Origin: Flavobacteriales bacterium UBA952
GTDB taxonomy: Bacteria > Bacteroidota > Bacteroidia > Flavobacteriales_D > Crocinitomicaceae
Direction: 5' to 3'
NCBI GenBank assembly: GCA_002293185.1
Contig: DBCS01000009.1
Span: 1 to 64,000 of the forward strand
Length of the DNA stretch: 64,000 bases
The notes under the pieces are model-generated. The model had not been told where the DNA came from, made no database searches, and was given only the letters and a program-made list of their open reading frames with translations. Numbering within the stretch: position 1 is the first letter of the stretch; the number at the start of each line of letters is the position of its first letter. The position numbers and the translations under genes were made by a program. This document shows positions 8,924-17,219 of the stretch, piece after piece.

Positions 8924-9394
8924 CTACTTCGCAAAGCCAAATGGCAATAAGTTTTGAACGGAATCTAAGACAAAAACTTGCCCTGATTGCTGAATAAGTA
9001 ATACTTCAATTGGATTTGTTTGCCGCATCTCACTTTCCAACATGACTTGTCTGCATGAGCCACAAGGAGACAACAAAGCACCAGGCTTCATGAGGTCGCC
9101 TTCTGCGGCAATACAAATTTTTAAAATCGGGTCGTTCGGATGATTAGCCCCTGCGTAGAAAAGAGCCACGCGTTCAGCACACAAACCAGACGGAAATGCG
9201 ATATTTTCTTGATTGTTTCCTTCGATAACAAGACCGCTTTGGAGCAGCACACTAGCGCCCACCTGAAATCTAGAATAAGGGGCATAAGCCCTTTTAAGTG
9301 CAGCTTGCGCAGCACTTACCAAGACTTGGTCCTGTGATGCTAATTCTTGTAAACTAGGAATGATTCGAAAAGAAAAAGTATACTGCTTATCCAT
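8924..9394 (-). CDS. cdd: Cytidine deaminase
   Basis: The start is set at the ATG giving MDKQYTFSF, for 156 residues; an alternative start lies 21 bases upstream. Zinc-deaminase motifs are present: GLCAERVAL (C-x-A-E) and SPCGSCRQVM (P-C-x-x-C), plus APYSRFQVGAS. The enzyme deaminates cytidine and deoxycytidine to uridine forms in pyrimidine salvage. It is divergent from fklB, with about 100 bases between the starts. No exact TAnnTTTG element was found for it. Confidence 0.93.
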   Translation of the reverse strand: MDKQYTFSFRIIPSLQELASQDQVLVSAAQAALKRAYAPYSRFQVGASVLLQSGLVIEGNNQENIAFPSGLCAERVALFYAGANHPNDPILKICIAAEGDLMKPGALLSPCGSCRQVMLESEMRQTNPIEVLLIQQSGQVFVLDSVQNLLPFGFAK

Positions 9395-9497
9395 ACGGCC
9401 ATTTATACGTGGCAATGCGCTAAAAGTTTCAAGATATTATTTATTAAAGAAAGACGATAACAGGTCTTTTTTCGGTAAATTCGCGTTTTTACATCGA

Positions 9498-10097
9498 ATG
9501 GAAGCAGACAAATCAAAAGCATCGTATGGCGTAGGCATGAGCATCGCCGAAAGTTTAACCCAACAAGACCTCAACACACTAGACCTCGAGCAGTTGTTGG
9601 CCGGTATGCGTGTCATATTTAATGGAGAAACACCTACCATTACCCCAGACGAAGCAAACCTTCATATCCAACGTTTTCTAGACGCTCAAAAACAAATGAA
9701 ATACGAGGCTGTAAAAGGTGATGGTGAGGCATTTTTGAAGACAAACGCACTTCGTCCTGAAGTCCACACCACGGCAAGTGGTTTACAATACGAAATATTG
9801 ACCCAAGGAACAGGAGCACAACCTGGTCTAACTAGCCAAGTAACGGTGCACTACCACGGAACCCTCATCGATGGAACGGTCTTCGACAGCTCAATTGAAA
9901 GAGGTGCGCCTGCAACATTTGGTGTAAGCCAAGTCATCCGCGGCTGGACCGAAGCCTTACAACTTATGTCGGAAGGAGCTAAATACCGCTTGGCAATTCC
10001 CCAAGAATTGGCTTACGGAGCCAACCCACATCCCGGAGGCGCTATACAACCTTATGCTGCACTCATTTTTGATGTCGAACTTATTTCTATAGCCTAA
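9498..10097 (+). CDS. fklB: FKBP-type peptidyl-prolyl isomerase, FklB-like, cytoplasmic
   Basis: The chosen ATG gives 199 residues starting MEADKSKASYGVGMSIAESL, which lines up with the start of E. coli FklB/FKBP22; the longer open frame upstream is low-complexity and overlaps cdd. Residues about 8-85 are the helical FKBP_N dimerisation domain. Residues about 95-199 are the FKBP domain (VTVHYHGTLIDGTVFDSS, VIRGWTEALQLM, IPQELAYG). No signal peptide is present. It is 11 bases upstream of a second, lipoprotein FKBP with a closely similar C-terminal domain, suggesting tandem duplication followed by relocation. Confidence 0.9.
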   Translation: MEADKSKASYGVGMSIAESLTQQDLNTLDLEQLLAGMRVIFNGETPTITPDEANLHIQRFLDAQKQMKYEAVKGDGEAFLKTNALRPEVHTTASGLQYEILTQGTGAQPGLTSQVTVHYHGTLIDGTVFDSSIERGAPATFGVSQVIRGWTEALQLMSEGAKYRLAIPQELAYGANPHPGGAIQPYAALIFDVELISIA

Positions 10098-10108
10098 ACC
10101 AAGTACCC

Positions 10109-11041
10109 ATGAAATTTCTAGCCCTTTTTGCCTTAATTTTTACCTTGTTTGCTTGCGGCAACGAGGTCGTCACCTTCAAAACCGATAAAGAACGCTATTC
10201 CTATTTATTAGGTGTTGAAATCGCCAAACCGTTCATCACACAAGCACCATTTACCAAAATGGACAAAGAAAAAATGATTGAAGGTTTTGAAAACCCTGTC
10301 AAAGAAGCTGAGCTTCAAAAATACTATAAGGAGCTCGAATTGTTACTAGGTCAAAACGGCCAAAGTTTCAATCAAAAATACCTAGAGCAAGGATCATTTG
10401 CTGTTGGTAAAATCAACCGCGAGCGCTTTGACCACTATTTTGAAGAGCTCGACGCCAAGTCTCTCATCAATAGTGATTTTGTCAAAAAAGGCTTTGCCGA
10501 CGGTCTCCATAAAAAAGATGCAGAAGCACTCAAAGGCCTTGACCGCAAACAAATTATGGCAGGCTTTGAAGCACTCATGAATAAAAAGTATTTAAAAATT
10601 ACCGAAGCTTATAAAGCCGAAGGAGAAGCATTTATGAATGCCAATAAGAAAAAGCAAGGTGTTATTACAACGGCAAGTGGCTTACAATACACGGTAATCA
10701 AAGAAGGCAAAGGTCCAAAGCCAAAGCTTGATTCACGCGTTAAAATGAGCTATACCGGCATGAACACCGACGGAAGTATTTTTGATCAATCTCCAGTGGG
10801 CGACGGCGTAAGCTTTGGCCTCACCGAAGTGATCCCAGGCTGGACCGAAGCACTGCAACTCATGAGTGTTGGTAGTAAAATCCGCTTATTTGTTCCTCAA
10901 GAATTGGGTTATGCAGGTAACCCACCACAAGGAGCCAACATTAAACCTTATGCTCCTCTTATTTTTGAAATGGAACTCATGGAAATAGAAAAGGCAAGCG
11001 CCCCAAATACCGACATGCCACAACCCATTCAAAAACCATAA
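10109..11041 (+). CDS. FKBP-type peptidyl-prolyl isomerase lipoprotein
   Basis: The 310-residue protein has a lipoprotein signal peptide (lipobox FAC at residues 14-16), an FKBP_N helical domain (KERYSYLLGVEIAKP onwards), a long linker helix and a C-terminal FKBP domain (VKMSYTGMNTDGSIFDQS, VIPGWTEALQLMS, VPQELGYAGNPP). This is the FkpA/Mip type, expected in the periplasm attached to a membrane, where it would help fold envelope proteins. Its isomerase domain is close to that of the neighbouring fklB product. The Pro-rich tail after the domain looks disordered. Confidence 0.9.
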   Translation: MKFLALFALIFTLFACGNEVVTFKTDKERYSYLLGVEIAKPFITQAPFTKMDKEKMIEGFENPVKEAELQKYYKELELLLGQNGQSFNQKYLEQGSFAVGKINRERFDHYFEELDAKSLINSDFVKKGFADGLHKKDAEALKGLDRKQIMAGFEALMNKKYLKITEAYKAEGEAFMNANKKKQGVITTASGLQYTVIKEGKGPKPKLDSRVKMSYTGMNTDGSIFDQSPVGDGVSFGLTEVIPGWTEALQLMSVGSKIRLFVPQELGYAGNPPQGANIKPYAPLIFEMELMEIEKASAPNTDMPQPIQKP

Positions 11042-11059
11042 AATTACTTAACTTAGACC

Positions 11060-12202
11060 ATGCGCTTTTCTAAAATCCTCTCCCTATTTTTCGCAGGTTC
11101 TTTTTTATTTAGCTCCTGTGAAGAAGCTATTATCTTAGATGGTGACTTCGTAGAAACAGCCGTTGTCTACGGCCTACTCGATCAAGCCGACTCTATTCAC
11201 TTTATCAAAATAACGCGTGCCTTTATTGGCCCAGGCTCTGCTTTAGATATCGCACAAATACCAGATTCAAGTTACTTTGATCAAGTAGAAGCTACCGTTA
11301 GCGAAGTAGTGAATGGTCAGGTGACACGCACATGGGCTCTTCAAGATTCTACGGTTCAAGACAAAGACACCAATGGCCTCTTCTACGGTCCTTATCAAAA
11401 AGTCTTTTACTTCAAAACACTACCTACCGGTCCATTAGAGGCCATTCAAACCTCACCCAACCCACAGTTGAGTTCTTTGATCCCGACGGCTACTTATCGG
11501 TTCAAAGCCATCATCAATGGAGGTGAATTTGAAGTAAGTGGTGAAACCGAACTTGTTCGAGGCATGACCTCTCCTGCTGCCTCTCAAAATTTTACCTTCA
11601 AATTTGCCGACGATCCAGGAGAATATATTTCCACCGGTATTGCCATCTCCAACACCGGCAACTCCTACATTACCAGTGCGCATTTAGACGTTCTCTTTAA
11701 CGAACATATCGGTACCACAGTTGCTGAAAAATCTTTCCGCTGGAAACTCGGAGAGGCGGCAGTTGAACCTTTTTCTACGCGTACTTATTCAGCTGTCGGA
11801 CGCACCTTTTACGACCTTGTCAAAACCAATATCACCAACAACCCCAGCATAGATAAACGCACCTTTAAAGCAATGCGTGTTATCCTTACCGGAGGAGCCG
11901 AAGATCTTTACAATTACATGAGCGTTAATTCGCCAAGTTCAAGTCTTGCTCAAAGCAAACCAACTTATACCAACCTAAGCGTTACCAATGGCAAAAGAGT
12001 AGTAGGTATCTTCTCTTCTCGTCAAACCGTCACTTACTACAAACCATTTTATACATCACCACAACAAGCCTACATCAGAGCAATAGACAAAAAATCTACC
12101 CGTGAACTATGCAGCGGGCCAATTACCGGTTTCTTATTCTTTTGCTCCAATCATCCTGGCGACAACGTTGTTGGGCAAGAGGAGTCCTTTGCTTGTAACT
12201 AA
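11060..12202 (+). CDS. Putative lipoprotein, DUF4249-like
   Basis: The 380-residue product starts with a lipoprotein signal peptide (lipobox SSC near residue 20). The following VVYGLLDQADSIHFIKITRAFIG and SSYFDQVEATVSEV segments resemble the beta-sandwich start of DUF4249 proteins, which are Bacteroidota surface lipoproteins often found beside TonB receptors. The assignment is by general resemblance and is moderate only. The C-terminus is Cys-containing (LCSG, FFCSNH). It lies 18 bases after the FKBP lipoprotein gene, and its stop codon directly abuts the priA start (TAAATG). Confidence 0.6.
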   Translation: MRFSKILSLFFAGSFLFSSCEEAIILDGDFVETAVVYGLLDQADSIHFIKITRAFIGPGSALDIAQIPDSSYFDQVEATVSEVVNGQVTRTWALQDSTVQDKDTNGLFYGPYQKVFYFKTLPTGPLEAIQTSPNPQLSSLIPTATYRFKAIINGGEFEVSGETELVRGMTSPAASQNFTFKFADDPGEYISTGIAISNTGNSYITSAHLDVLFNEHIGTTVAEKSFRWKLGEAAVEPFSTRTYSAVGRTFYDLVKTNITNNPSIDKRTFKAMRVILTGGAEDLYNYMSVNSPSSSLAQSKPTYTNLSVTNGKRVVGIFSSRQTVTYYKPFYTSPQQAYIRAIDKKSTRELCSGPITGFLFFCSNHPGDNVVGQEESFACN

Positions 12203-14686
12203 ATGACTGAGCGCCAGACACTCTTTGCCGATGTCTTGCTGCCAGTCCCGATGCGGCAGGTTTTCACCTACCGTGTTCCATTTGAATTCAATGCTCAAAT
12301 GCGCAGTGGTTTGCGTGTATTGGTCCCATTCGGAAAAAACAAACTCCTGACTGGATTGGTGACGAACATTCACTCGGATATACCGCAAAACTATCAGGCG
12401 AAATACATCGATACCATCCTCGATGAACAGCCAATTGTGACGGGCAAACAACTCGCTTTCTGGGACTGGATCAGCACCTATTATATGGCGCCAATTGGCG
12501 ATGTCATGAACGCTGCCTTGCCGGCTAACTTCAAACTAGCCAGCGAATCTAAATTTTGTCTGCACCCAGACGCGCCTCTTCAAAGACCCGAACTCAGTGC
12601 GCGTGCCACAGAAATCCTGGACCTACTAGAAATTCAGGAACAAATGAGCACAAAAGAAATCGCTGAGCGCTTGGGTATCAAGACCATCCAACCATACCTT
12701 AAAAAGCTCCTCGAGCTTAAATTGATTGCGAGTGCTGAAGAAGTGCAAGAGCGCTATACCCCAAAAACACAGCTCTTCATTTTTTTACATCCAGACTTTC
12801 AGCTAGAAGAACAATTGAGTAGTTTTTTGAATACTTTAGAACGCAAAGCGCGTGCTGAGAAGCAACTACATGCCATGCTTCGCTTTATTCAGTTGGCCAC
12901 TGAAGCAGGAGGTTTGGCTGCTCCGGTATCTAAAACCCTTTTACTTAAACATGAAGTAAGTGCATCTGCACTTGCTACCCTTGAAAAGCAAGGCGTGTTG
13001 CTCATTGAGCGTTTACAAGTAGATCGCCACGCAAGTGTAGGAGAAGGTCGTGGTGCCTTTAAACCACTTACAGAGGTTCAGCAAGTAGCGCTTCAGCAAA
13101 TAGAAAAAGGGTTTCAAACCAAAGATGTTTGTCTTTTCTATGGCGTTACCGGTTCAGGAAAAACTGAAATATACGTTCAATTGATCCAGCAATATCTAGA
13201 CTTAGGCAAACAAGTTTTGTTCTTGATTCCTGAAATTGCACTCACCACACAACTTATTGGGCGTTTACAACACTATTTTGGAGAGCTCGTTGGGGTCTAT
13301 CACAGCCGCTTCAATCAAAACGAACGCATAGAAATCTGGAACCACGTACTGGCCAATGACCCCAATAAATTTAGGATCATTGTAGGTGCCCGAAGTTCTG
13401 TATTCCTGCCATTTACCGACCTCGGTTTGGTCATTGTAGATGAAGAACACGAATCCTCATTTAAGCAATACGACCCCTCACCACGCTACAACGCCCGCGA
13501 TGCCTCTATTGTGCTCGCTCATTTACACAGTTCAAAAGTACTCTTGGGTTCAGCAACGCCGTCTATTGAGTCATATACCAATGCCAAACAAGGAAAATAC
13601 CATTTGGTACAACTTGCCGAACGCTATAAAGGACTCCAATTACCACTCATGCTTTGCGCTGACCTCAAAAGAGAAAAGCGACTTAAAAACATGCAATCGC
13701 ATTTCTCTGGTTTATTACTAGAAGAAATCAAACTTGCACTCGCTAAAAAAGAACAAATTATTCTATTCCAAAATAGACGTGGTTATACCCCTATTTGGTC
13801 GTGTGAAGTGTGCGCTTGGACTCCTCGCTGCCAACACTGCGATGTTAGCCTGACTTACCACAAGCTCAGCAATATGCTTAAGTGCCATTATTGCAGTTAC
13901 ACAACGCCGCCTATCGGCTCGTGCACCAATTGTGGTAGCAATCGCTTGCGTATGATTGGTTTTGGAACAGAAAAAATTGAAGACGAACTTCAACTGCTCT
14001 TTCCAAATGCGATTTTTAAACGCATGGACCTCGATAGCACGCGCTCCAAAAATGCGTATGAAGAAATCATTGACGACTTCTCACAGCGGCGCATTGACGT
14101 CTTAATCGGCACCCAAATGGTGACCAAAGGTCTAGATTTTGATCATGTCTCTTTGGTAGGTATTTTAGATGCCGACATGTTGCTCAACCGTCCCGACTTC
14201 AGGGCCTACGAACGTGCTTTTCAACTGATGTCTCAGGTTGCAGGCCGAGCTGGGCGCAAGGAAAAACAAGGAAAGGTTGTCATACAAAGTACGCAAGCAG
14301 AGCATTGGGTGCTCGAACGCGTCATGGCCCATGATTTTATCGGATTTTATGAGGTAGAAATCGAAGAACGCGAGCGCTTTTTTTATCCGCCCTACTACAA
14401 AATTGTTCAACTCACGCTCAAGCACGAAAAAGAAGAGTTGGTCAATGAGGGTGCCGTGTTTTTAGCGAATCAGCTGCGCGACGTCTTCAAAGAACGCGTA
14501 CTAGGGCCTGAGTTCCCGATCATTAAGCGCATTCAAAACAAATTCCTCAAAGAAATTAAACTCAAGATTGAACGCGGCGCACCCGATAAAAAAGTCAAGG
14601 CCCGCATCTTACAAGATATCGATGCATTTTATCAAAATGTAAGGTTCAAAGGAATTAAGATCAGCATTGACGTGGATCCGATGTAA
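12203..14686 (+). CDS. priA: Primosomal replication restart helicase PriA
   Basis: The protein has 827 residues. An N-terminal 3'-DNA-binding domain (FADVLLPVPMRQVFTYRVP) is followed by the helicase core with Walker A GVTGSGKT (residues 314-321), the DEEH box, GSATPSIES, and motifs V and VI (GTQMVTKGLDFDHV, QVAGRAGR). Between them is the zinc-binding insert with four CxxC-like pairs (CEVCAW, CQHC, CHYC, CTNC). PriA reloads the replisome at collapsed forks. The start directly follows the stop of the upstream lipoprotein gene. A strong hairpin terminator follows the stop codon within one base. Confidence 0.97.
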   Translation: MTERQTLFADVLLPVPMRQVFTYRVPFEFNAQMRSGLRVLVPFGKNKLLTGLVTNIHSDIPQNYQAKYIDTILDEQPIVTGKQLAFWDWISTYYMAPIGDVMNAALPANFKLASESKFCLHPDAPLQRPELSARATEILDLLEIQEQMSTKEIAERLGIKTIQPYLKKLLELKLIASAEEVQERYTPKTQLFIFLHPDFQLEEQLSSFLNTLERKARAEKQLHAMLRFIQLATEAGGLAAPVSKTLLLKHEVSASALATLEKQGVLLIERLQVDRHASVGEGRGAFKPLTEVQQVALQQIEKGFQTKDVCLFYGVTGSGKTEIYVQLIQQYLDLGKQVLFLIPEIALTTQLIGRLQHYFGELVGVYHSRFNQNERIEIWNHVLANDPNKFRIIVGARSSVFLPFTDLGLVIVDEEHESSFKQYDPSPRYNARDASIVLAHLHSSKVLLGSATPSIESYTNAKQGKYHLVQLAERYKGLQLPLMLCADLKREKRLKNMQSHFSGLLLEEIKLALAKKEQIILFQNRRGYTPIWSCEVCAWTPRCQHCDVSLTYHKLSNMLKCHYCSYTTPPIGSCTNCGSNRLRMIGFGTEKIEDELQLLFPNAIFKRMDLDSTRSKNAYEEIIDDFSQRRIDVLIGTQMVTKGLDFDHVSLVGILDADMLLNRPDFRAYERAFQLMSQVAGRAGRKEKQGKVVIQSTQAEHWVLERVMAHDFIGFYEVEIEERERFFYPPYYKIVQLTLKHEKEELVNEGAVFLANQLRDVFKERVLGPEFPIIKRIQNKFLKEIKLKIERGAPDKKVKARILQDIDAFYQNVRFKGIKISIDVDPM

Positions 14687-14720
14687 AACAAAAAAGGAAC
14701 CTCTCGGTTCCTTTTTTGTT
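14687..14720. terminator. Bidirectional intrinsic terminator between priA and rpoD
   Basis: A perfect 15-base-pair inverted repeat (14687-14701 and 14706-14720, loop TCTC) has a GGAACC/GGTTCC core flanked by A and T runs, so it can act for both convergent genes. Its outermost base is the first base of the rpoD stop codon on the minus strand. Confidence 0.9.
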
Positions 14721-15589
14721 TATCCTAAGTAGCTTTTCAGCACTTTATTTTTATTGGTGTGTTTGAGGCGGCGTATTGCCTTTTCTTTGATTTGGCGCAC
14801 GCGCTCACGGGTGAGTTCAAATTTATCACCGATTTCTTCCAATGAAAGCGGTGCTTTGCCCTCAAGACCGTAGAACATGCTAATGACTTCGCTCTCACGC
14901 GGAGTTAAGCTCGTAAGTGAACGGCGGATATCCGAACGCAAAGATTCTAGGGTAAGGTTAGCCTCAGGGCCGGGAAGAGAGTCGCCTTGCATGACGTCGT
15001 ACATAGTAGAGGTGGATTCGTCTCCTTCTATCAAAGGCGCATCCATAGAAATATGACGTCCGTTTTGAGAAAGCGTTTGCTTTACTTCTTCTGGCGTGAC
15101 GTTCAAAAACTCAGCAAGTTCGTCTGCGGATGGCGGACGCTCAAATTTTTGCTCGAGTTCTGAGTAAGCACGGTTGATTTTATTGATGTTTCCAATTTTG
15201 TTCAAAGGTAAACGCACGATACGCGCTTGCTCTGCCAAAGCCTGAAGAATCGACTGACGAATCCACCAAACGGCATAAGATATGAACTTGAAACCTCTGG
15301 TTTCGTCAAAACGTTCTGCGGCTTTAATTAGACCTAGGTTCCCTTCGTTGATCAAATCTGGCAATGCCAAACCTTGGTTTTGGTACTGTTTTGCTACGGA
15401 TACTACAAAACGAAGATTGGCTTTGGTAAGGCGTTCGAGCGCAAGGCGGTCTCCTGCTTTGATTTTTCGTGCGAGCTCTACCTCTTCATCAGCGGTAATG
15501 AGATCAACCCGACCAATTTCTTGTAAGTACTTGTCTAAAGATGCGGTCTCTCTGTTGGTGACCTGTTTTGCGATTTTTAATTGCCTCAT
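14720..15589 (-). CDS. rpoD: Primary sigma factor RpoD/SigA (short Bacteroidota type)
   Basis: The 289-residue protein contains sigma region 1.2 (SLDKYLQEIGRVDLIT), 2 (LTKANLRFVVSVAKQYQNQG, FISYAVWWIRQSILQAL), 3 and 4 (LTPRESEVISMFYGLEG, ELTRERVRQIKEKAIRRL). It lacks the large region 1.1 and non-conserved insert of proteobacterial RpoD, as is normal for Bacteroidota. This form recognises the TTG/TAnnTTTG promoters seen throughout the window. The 213 bases up to the divergent gene at 15803 contain no exact TAnnTTTG for rpoD, so its own promoter was not identified. Confidence 0.97.
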   Translation of the reverse strand: MRQLKIAKQVTNRETASLDKYLQEIGRVDLITADEEVELARKIKAGDRLALERLTKANLRFVVSVAKQYQNQGLALPDLINEGNLGLIKAAERFDETRGFKFISYAVWWIRQSILQALAEQARIVRLPLNKIGNINKINRAYSELEQKFERPPSADELAEFLNVTPEEVKQTLSQNGRHISMDAPLIEGDESTSTMYDVMQGDSLPGPEANLTLESLRSDIRRSLTSLTPRESEVISMFYGLEGKAPLSLEEIGDKFELTRERVRQIKEKAIRRLKHTNKNKVLKSYLG

Positions 15590-15802
15590 ATTTTTTAATT
15601 GCTATGCCTTGTACTGATAAATTGCAGAAAGGTTCGACTTGAACGCATTTTTTTTTCGAGCGTTACAAAGATTTGAGCAAAAGCCACCTTCTACTGTATA
15701 TTTTACGGATACTGATGAAGATTTTTGGCAAGCTGACTAGGGAAAAAGCTGCACATGCACCGCATATAATACAATGAACCCTTAAAATTGCGTTTGGTTC
15801 AT

Positions 15803-16171
15803 ATGGATTCAATTGTAAATAAAAGGTATTGTAAAGAATGTGGAATGCCACTCAAAGGACGCCGCGATCAAAAATATTGTGCTGACCAATGCCGCAATCA
15901 GTTCAATAATAGAAACTACGCGAAAAAATTGGCGCCACAACGTCAGATCAATCGAATACTACTGCAAAATCAGCAAATTTTGGCAAAATTCTACCTCATT
16001 GAAAAGAGAAGAAAAATATTAGCGCCAGACCTAAAGGCAAAAGGCTATCATTTCGATTTTCATACCCACCACAAACAGGCAAAAAATGGACAGCTCTACT
16101 TCTTTTGTTATGATTTTGGTTACCTTCGATTATCAGATAATCAGTTGTTATTAGTACATAACGCTTGTTGA
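15803..16171 (+). CDS. Small zinc-ribbon protein (DUF2116-like), function unknown
   Basis: The ATG at 15803 gives 122 residues; an upstream TTG is in frame but less likely. The N-terminus has a treble-clef or zinc-ribbon pattern, CKECGMPLKGRRDQKYC then DQC, resembling small Bacteroidota proteins that begin with C-x-x-C...C-x-x-x-C and a Gln/Asn-rich NQFNNRN helix. The second half (ILAPDLKAKGYHFDFHTHH, FFCYDFGYLRLSDNQLLLV) is typical of this small group but has no assigned function. A nucleic-acid-binding role is a guess. It is divergent from rpoD, and the next gene's start lies six bases after its stop. Confidence 0.7.
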   Translation: MDSIVNKRYCKECGMPLKGRRDQKYCADQCRNQFNNRNYAKKLAPQRQINRILLQNQQILAKFYLIEKRRKILAPDLKAKGYHFDFHTHHKQAKNGQLYFFCYDFGYLRLSDNQLLLVHNAC

Positions 16172-16176
16172 AAAAA

Positions 16177-16995
16177 ATGGAAATCGAACGCTATATTTAC
16201 AACGGTGCTGAAGGCCGCCAAAGTTTATACGAATGGAGTGCAAATGCGCAGCATCAAGAACTGATTGTTTTTGTGCATGGATTCATGGGATTCATGGACT
16301 GGGGTGCTTGGCACCTCGTACGAAACTTTTTTACCAATGGGGGTTACGATTTTTGCCGCTTTAACCTTTCTCATAATGGTGGCACGCCTACTGATCCGAC
16401 TGATTTTCCGGATACAGCAGCTTTCGGAAAAAACACCTATTCAAAAGAGACGTTCGATATTTCTTCCCTTTTGGATCATCTCGAAACGCAGCATCGGACC
16501 TATCAAAAAATACATCTAATAGGACATTCAAGAGGTGGTGGCATGGCAATTTTGGCTGCACAACAATGGAAGCAAATGAGCCCACTCGGACAGGTATGCA
16601 CCTGGGCTAGTATTTGCGATATTGAACGGCGTTTTCCTCAAGGGCAAGATTTCAAAAAATGGGAAAAATCAGGAGTTCGATATGTAAAAAATAGCCGGAC
16701 CTTACAAGATCTACCTCAGTTCTTTGAATTATATGCAAATTTTGAAAGGAATCGACATAGACTTGATATCAAAGCAGCAGCGAATGACATCGCTACACAC
16801 CTTCATATTTTTCACGGAGACCAAGATGCTTCTGTACCTATTTCAGAAGCCTACGAATTACAGGAAGTGTCGGGCGCAAAGGTCATTGAAATACATGGAG
16901 CAGACCATGTTTTTGGAGCTGTGCATCCGTGGGATCAAGACGTACTCCCTCCGCTTCTAGAAGAATTATGTAAGAAGACTTTAAAGTGTTTGTAA
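16177..16995 (+). CDS. Alpha/beta hydrolase, cytoplasmic
   Basis: Start at ATG 16177, giving 272 residues. The fold marks are FVHGFMG (oxyanion loop), the nucleophile elbow GHSRGG (Ser about 118), the acid in FHGDQDASVP and the histidine in HGADHVFG. No signal peptide is present. It belongs to the broad esterase/acyl-hydrolase superfamily and its substrate cannot be predicted. The gene begins five bases after the upstream stop, so the two are probably co-transcribed, and it ends at a hairpin terminator. Confidence 0.85.
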   Translation: MEIERYIYNGAEGRQSLYEWSANAQHQELIVFVHGFMGFMDWGAWHLVRNFFTNGGYDFCRFNLSHNGGTPTDPTDFPDTAAFGKNTYSKETFDISSLLDHLETQHRTYQKIHLIGHSRGGGMAILAAQQWKQMSPLGQVCTWASICDIERRFPQGQDFKKWEKSGVRYVKNSRTLQDLPQFFELYANFERNRHRLDIKAAANDIATHLHIFHGDQDASVPISEAYELQEVSGAKVIEIHGADHVFGAVHPWDQDVLPPLLEELCKKTLKCL

Positions 16996-16998
16996 ACG

Positions 16999-17030
16999 AA
17001 AATAGCCAGTAAAATTACTGGCTATTTTTT
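16999..17030. terminator. Hairpin terminator between hydrolase gene and tRNA-His
   Basis: AAAATAGCCAGTAA (16999-17012) pairs perfectly with 17015-17028, followed by more T residues. The A/T-flanked stem can serve both the plus-strand hydrolase gene and the minus-strand tRNA, whose 3' end is about five bases away. Confidence 0.85.
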
Positions 17031-17034
17031 AAAG

Positions 17035-17109
17035 GGAGGAAGACGGGTCTCGAACCCGCGACCTTCGGAACCACAATCCGACGCTCTAACCTACTGAGCT
17101 ACAACCTCC
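17035..17109 (-). tRNA. tRNA-His (anticodon GTG)
   Basis: Read on the minus strand, the gene has a D-arm GCTC/GAGC, an anticodon stem TCGGA/TCCGA enclosing TTGTGGT (anticodon GTG, His), a five-base variable loop and a T-arm with TTCGAGA. An extra 5' G faces C73, the histidine identity feature. CCA is not encoded. The acceptor stem has two adjacent U-U oppositions (positions 5:68 and 6:67). Ends may be off by one base. Confidence 0.93.
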
Positions 17110-17122
17110 ATTTTGGTGGGTG

Positions 17123-17130
17123 CAAATATA
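17123..17130 (-). promoter_or_regulatory. -7 promoter element, TATATTTG, for tRNA-His
   Basis: TATATTTG on the minus strand matches TAnnTTTG exactly and lies 13 bases before the tRNA 5' end, which leaves room for a short 5' leader removed by RNase P. No clear -33 TTG was seen. Confidence 0.6.
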
Positions 17131-17162
17131 CAAAATCTTCTTGAATTGATAAAATCCATTTT

Positions 17163-17195
17163 TTTGAATACGCTATTTTTATATGCGTACTTTTG
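17163..17195 (+). promoter_or_regulatory. Full Bacteroidota promoter (TTTG-N21-TACTTTTG)
   Basis: A TTTG ending at 17166 and TACTTTTG at 17188-17195 are separated by 21 bases, matching both the -33 and -7 elements of Bacteroidota sigma-A promoters. It reads toward the thioredoxin-like gene, leaving about 24 bases before its ATG. Confidence 0.75.
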
Positions 17196-17219
17196 CGACC
17201 AATATTTGTTCATTCCATT

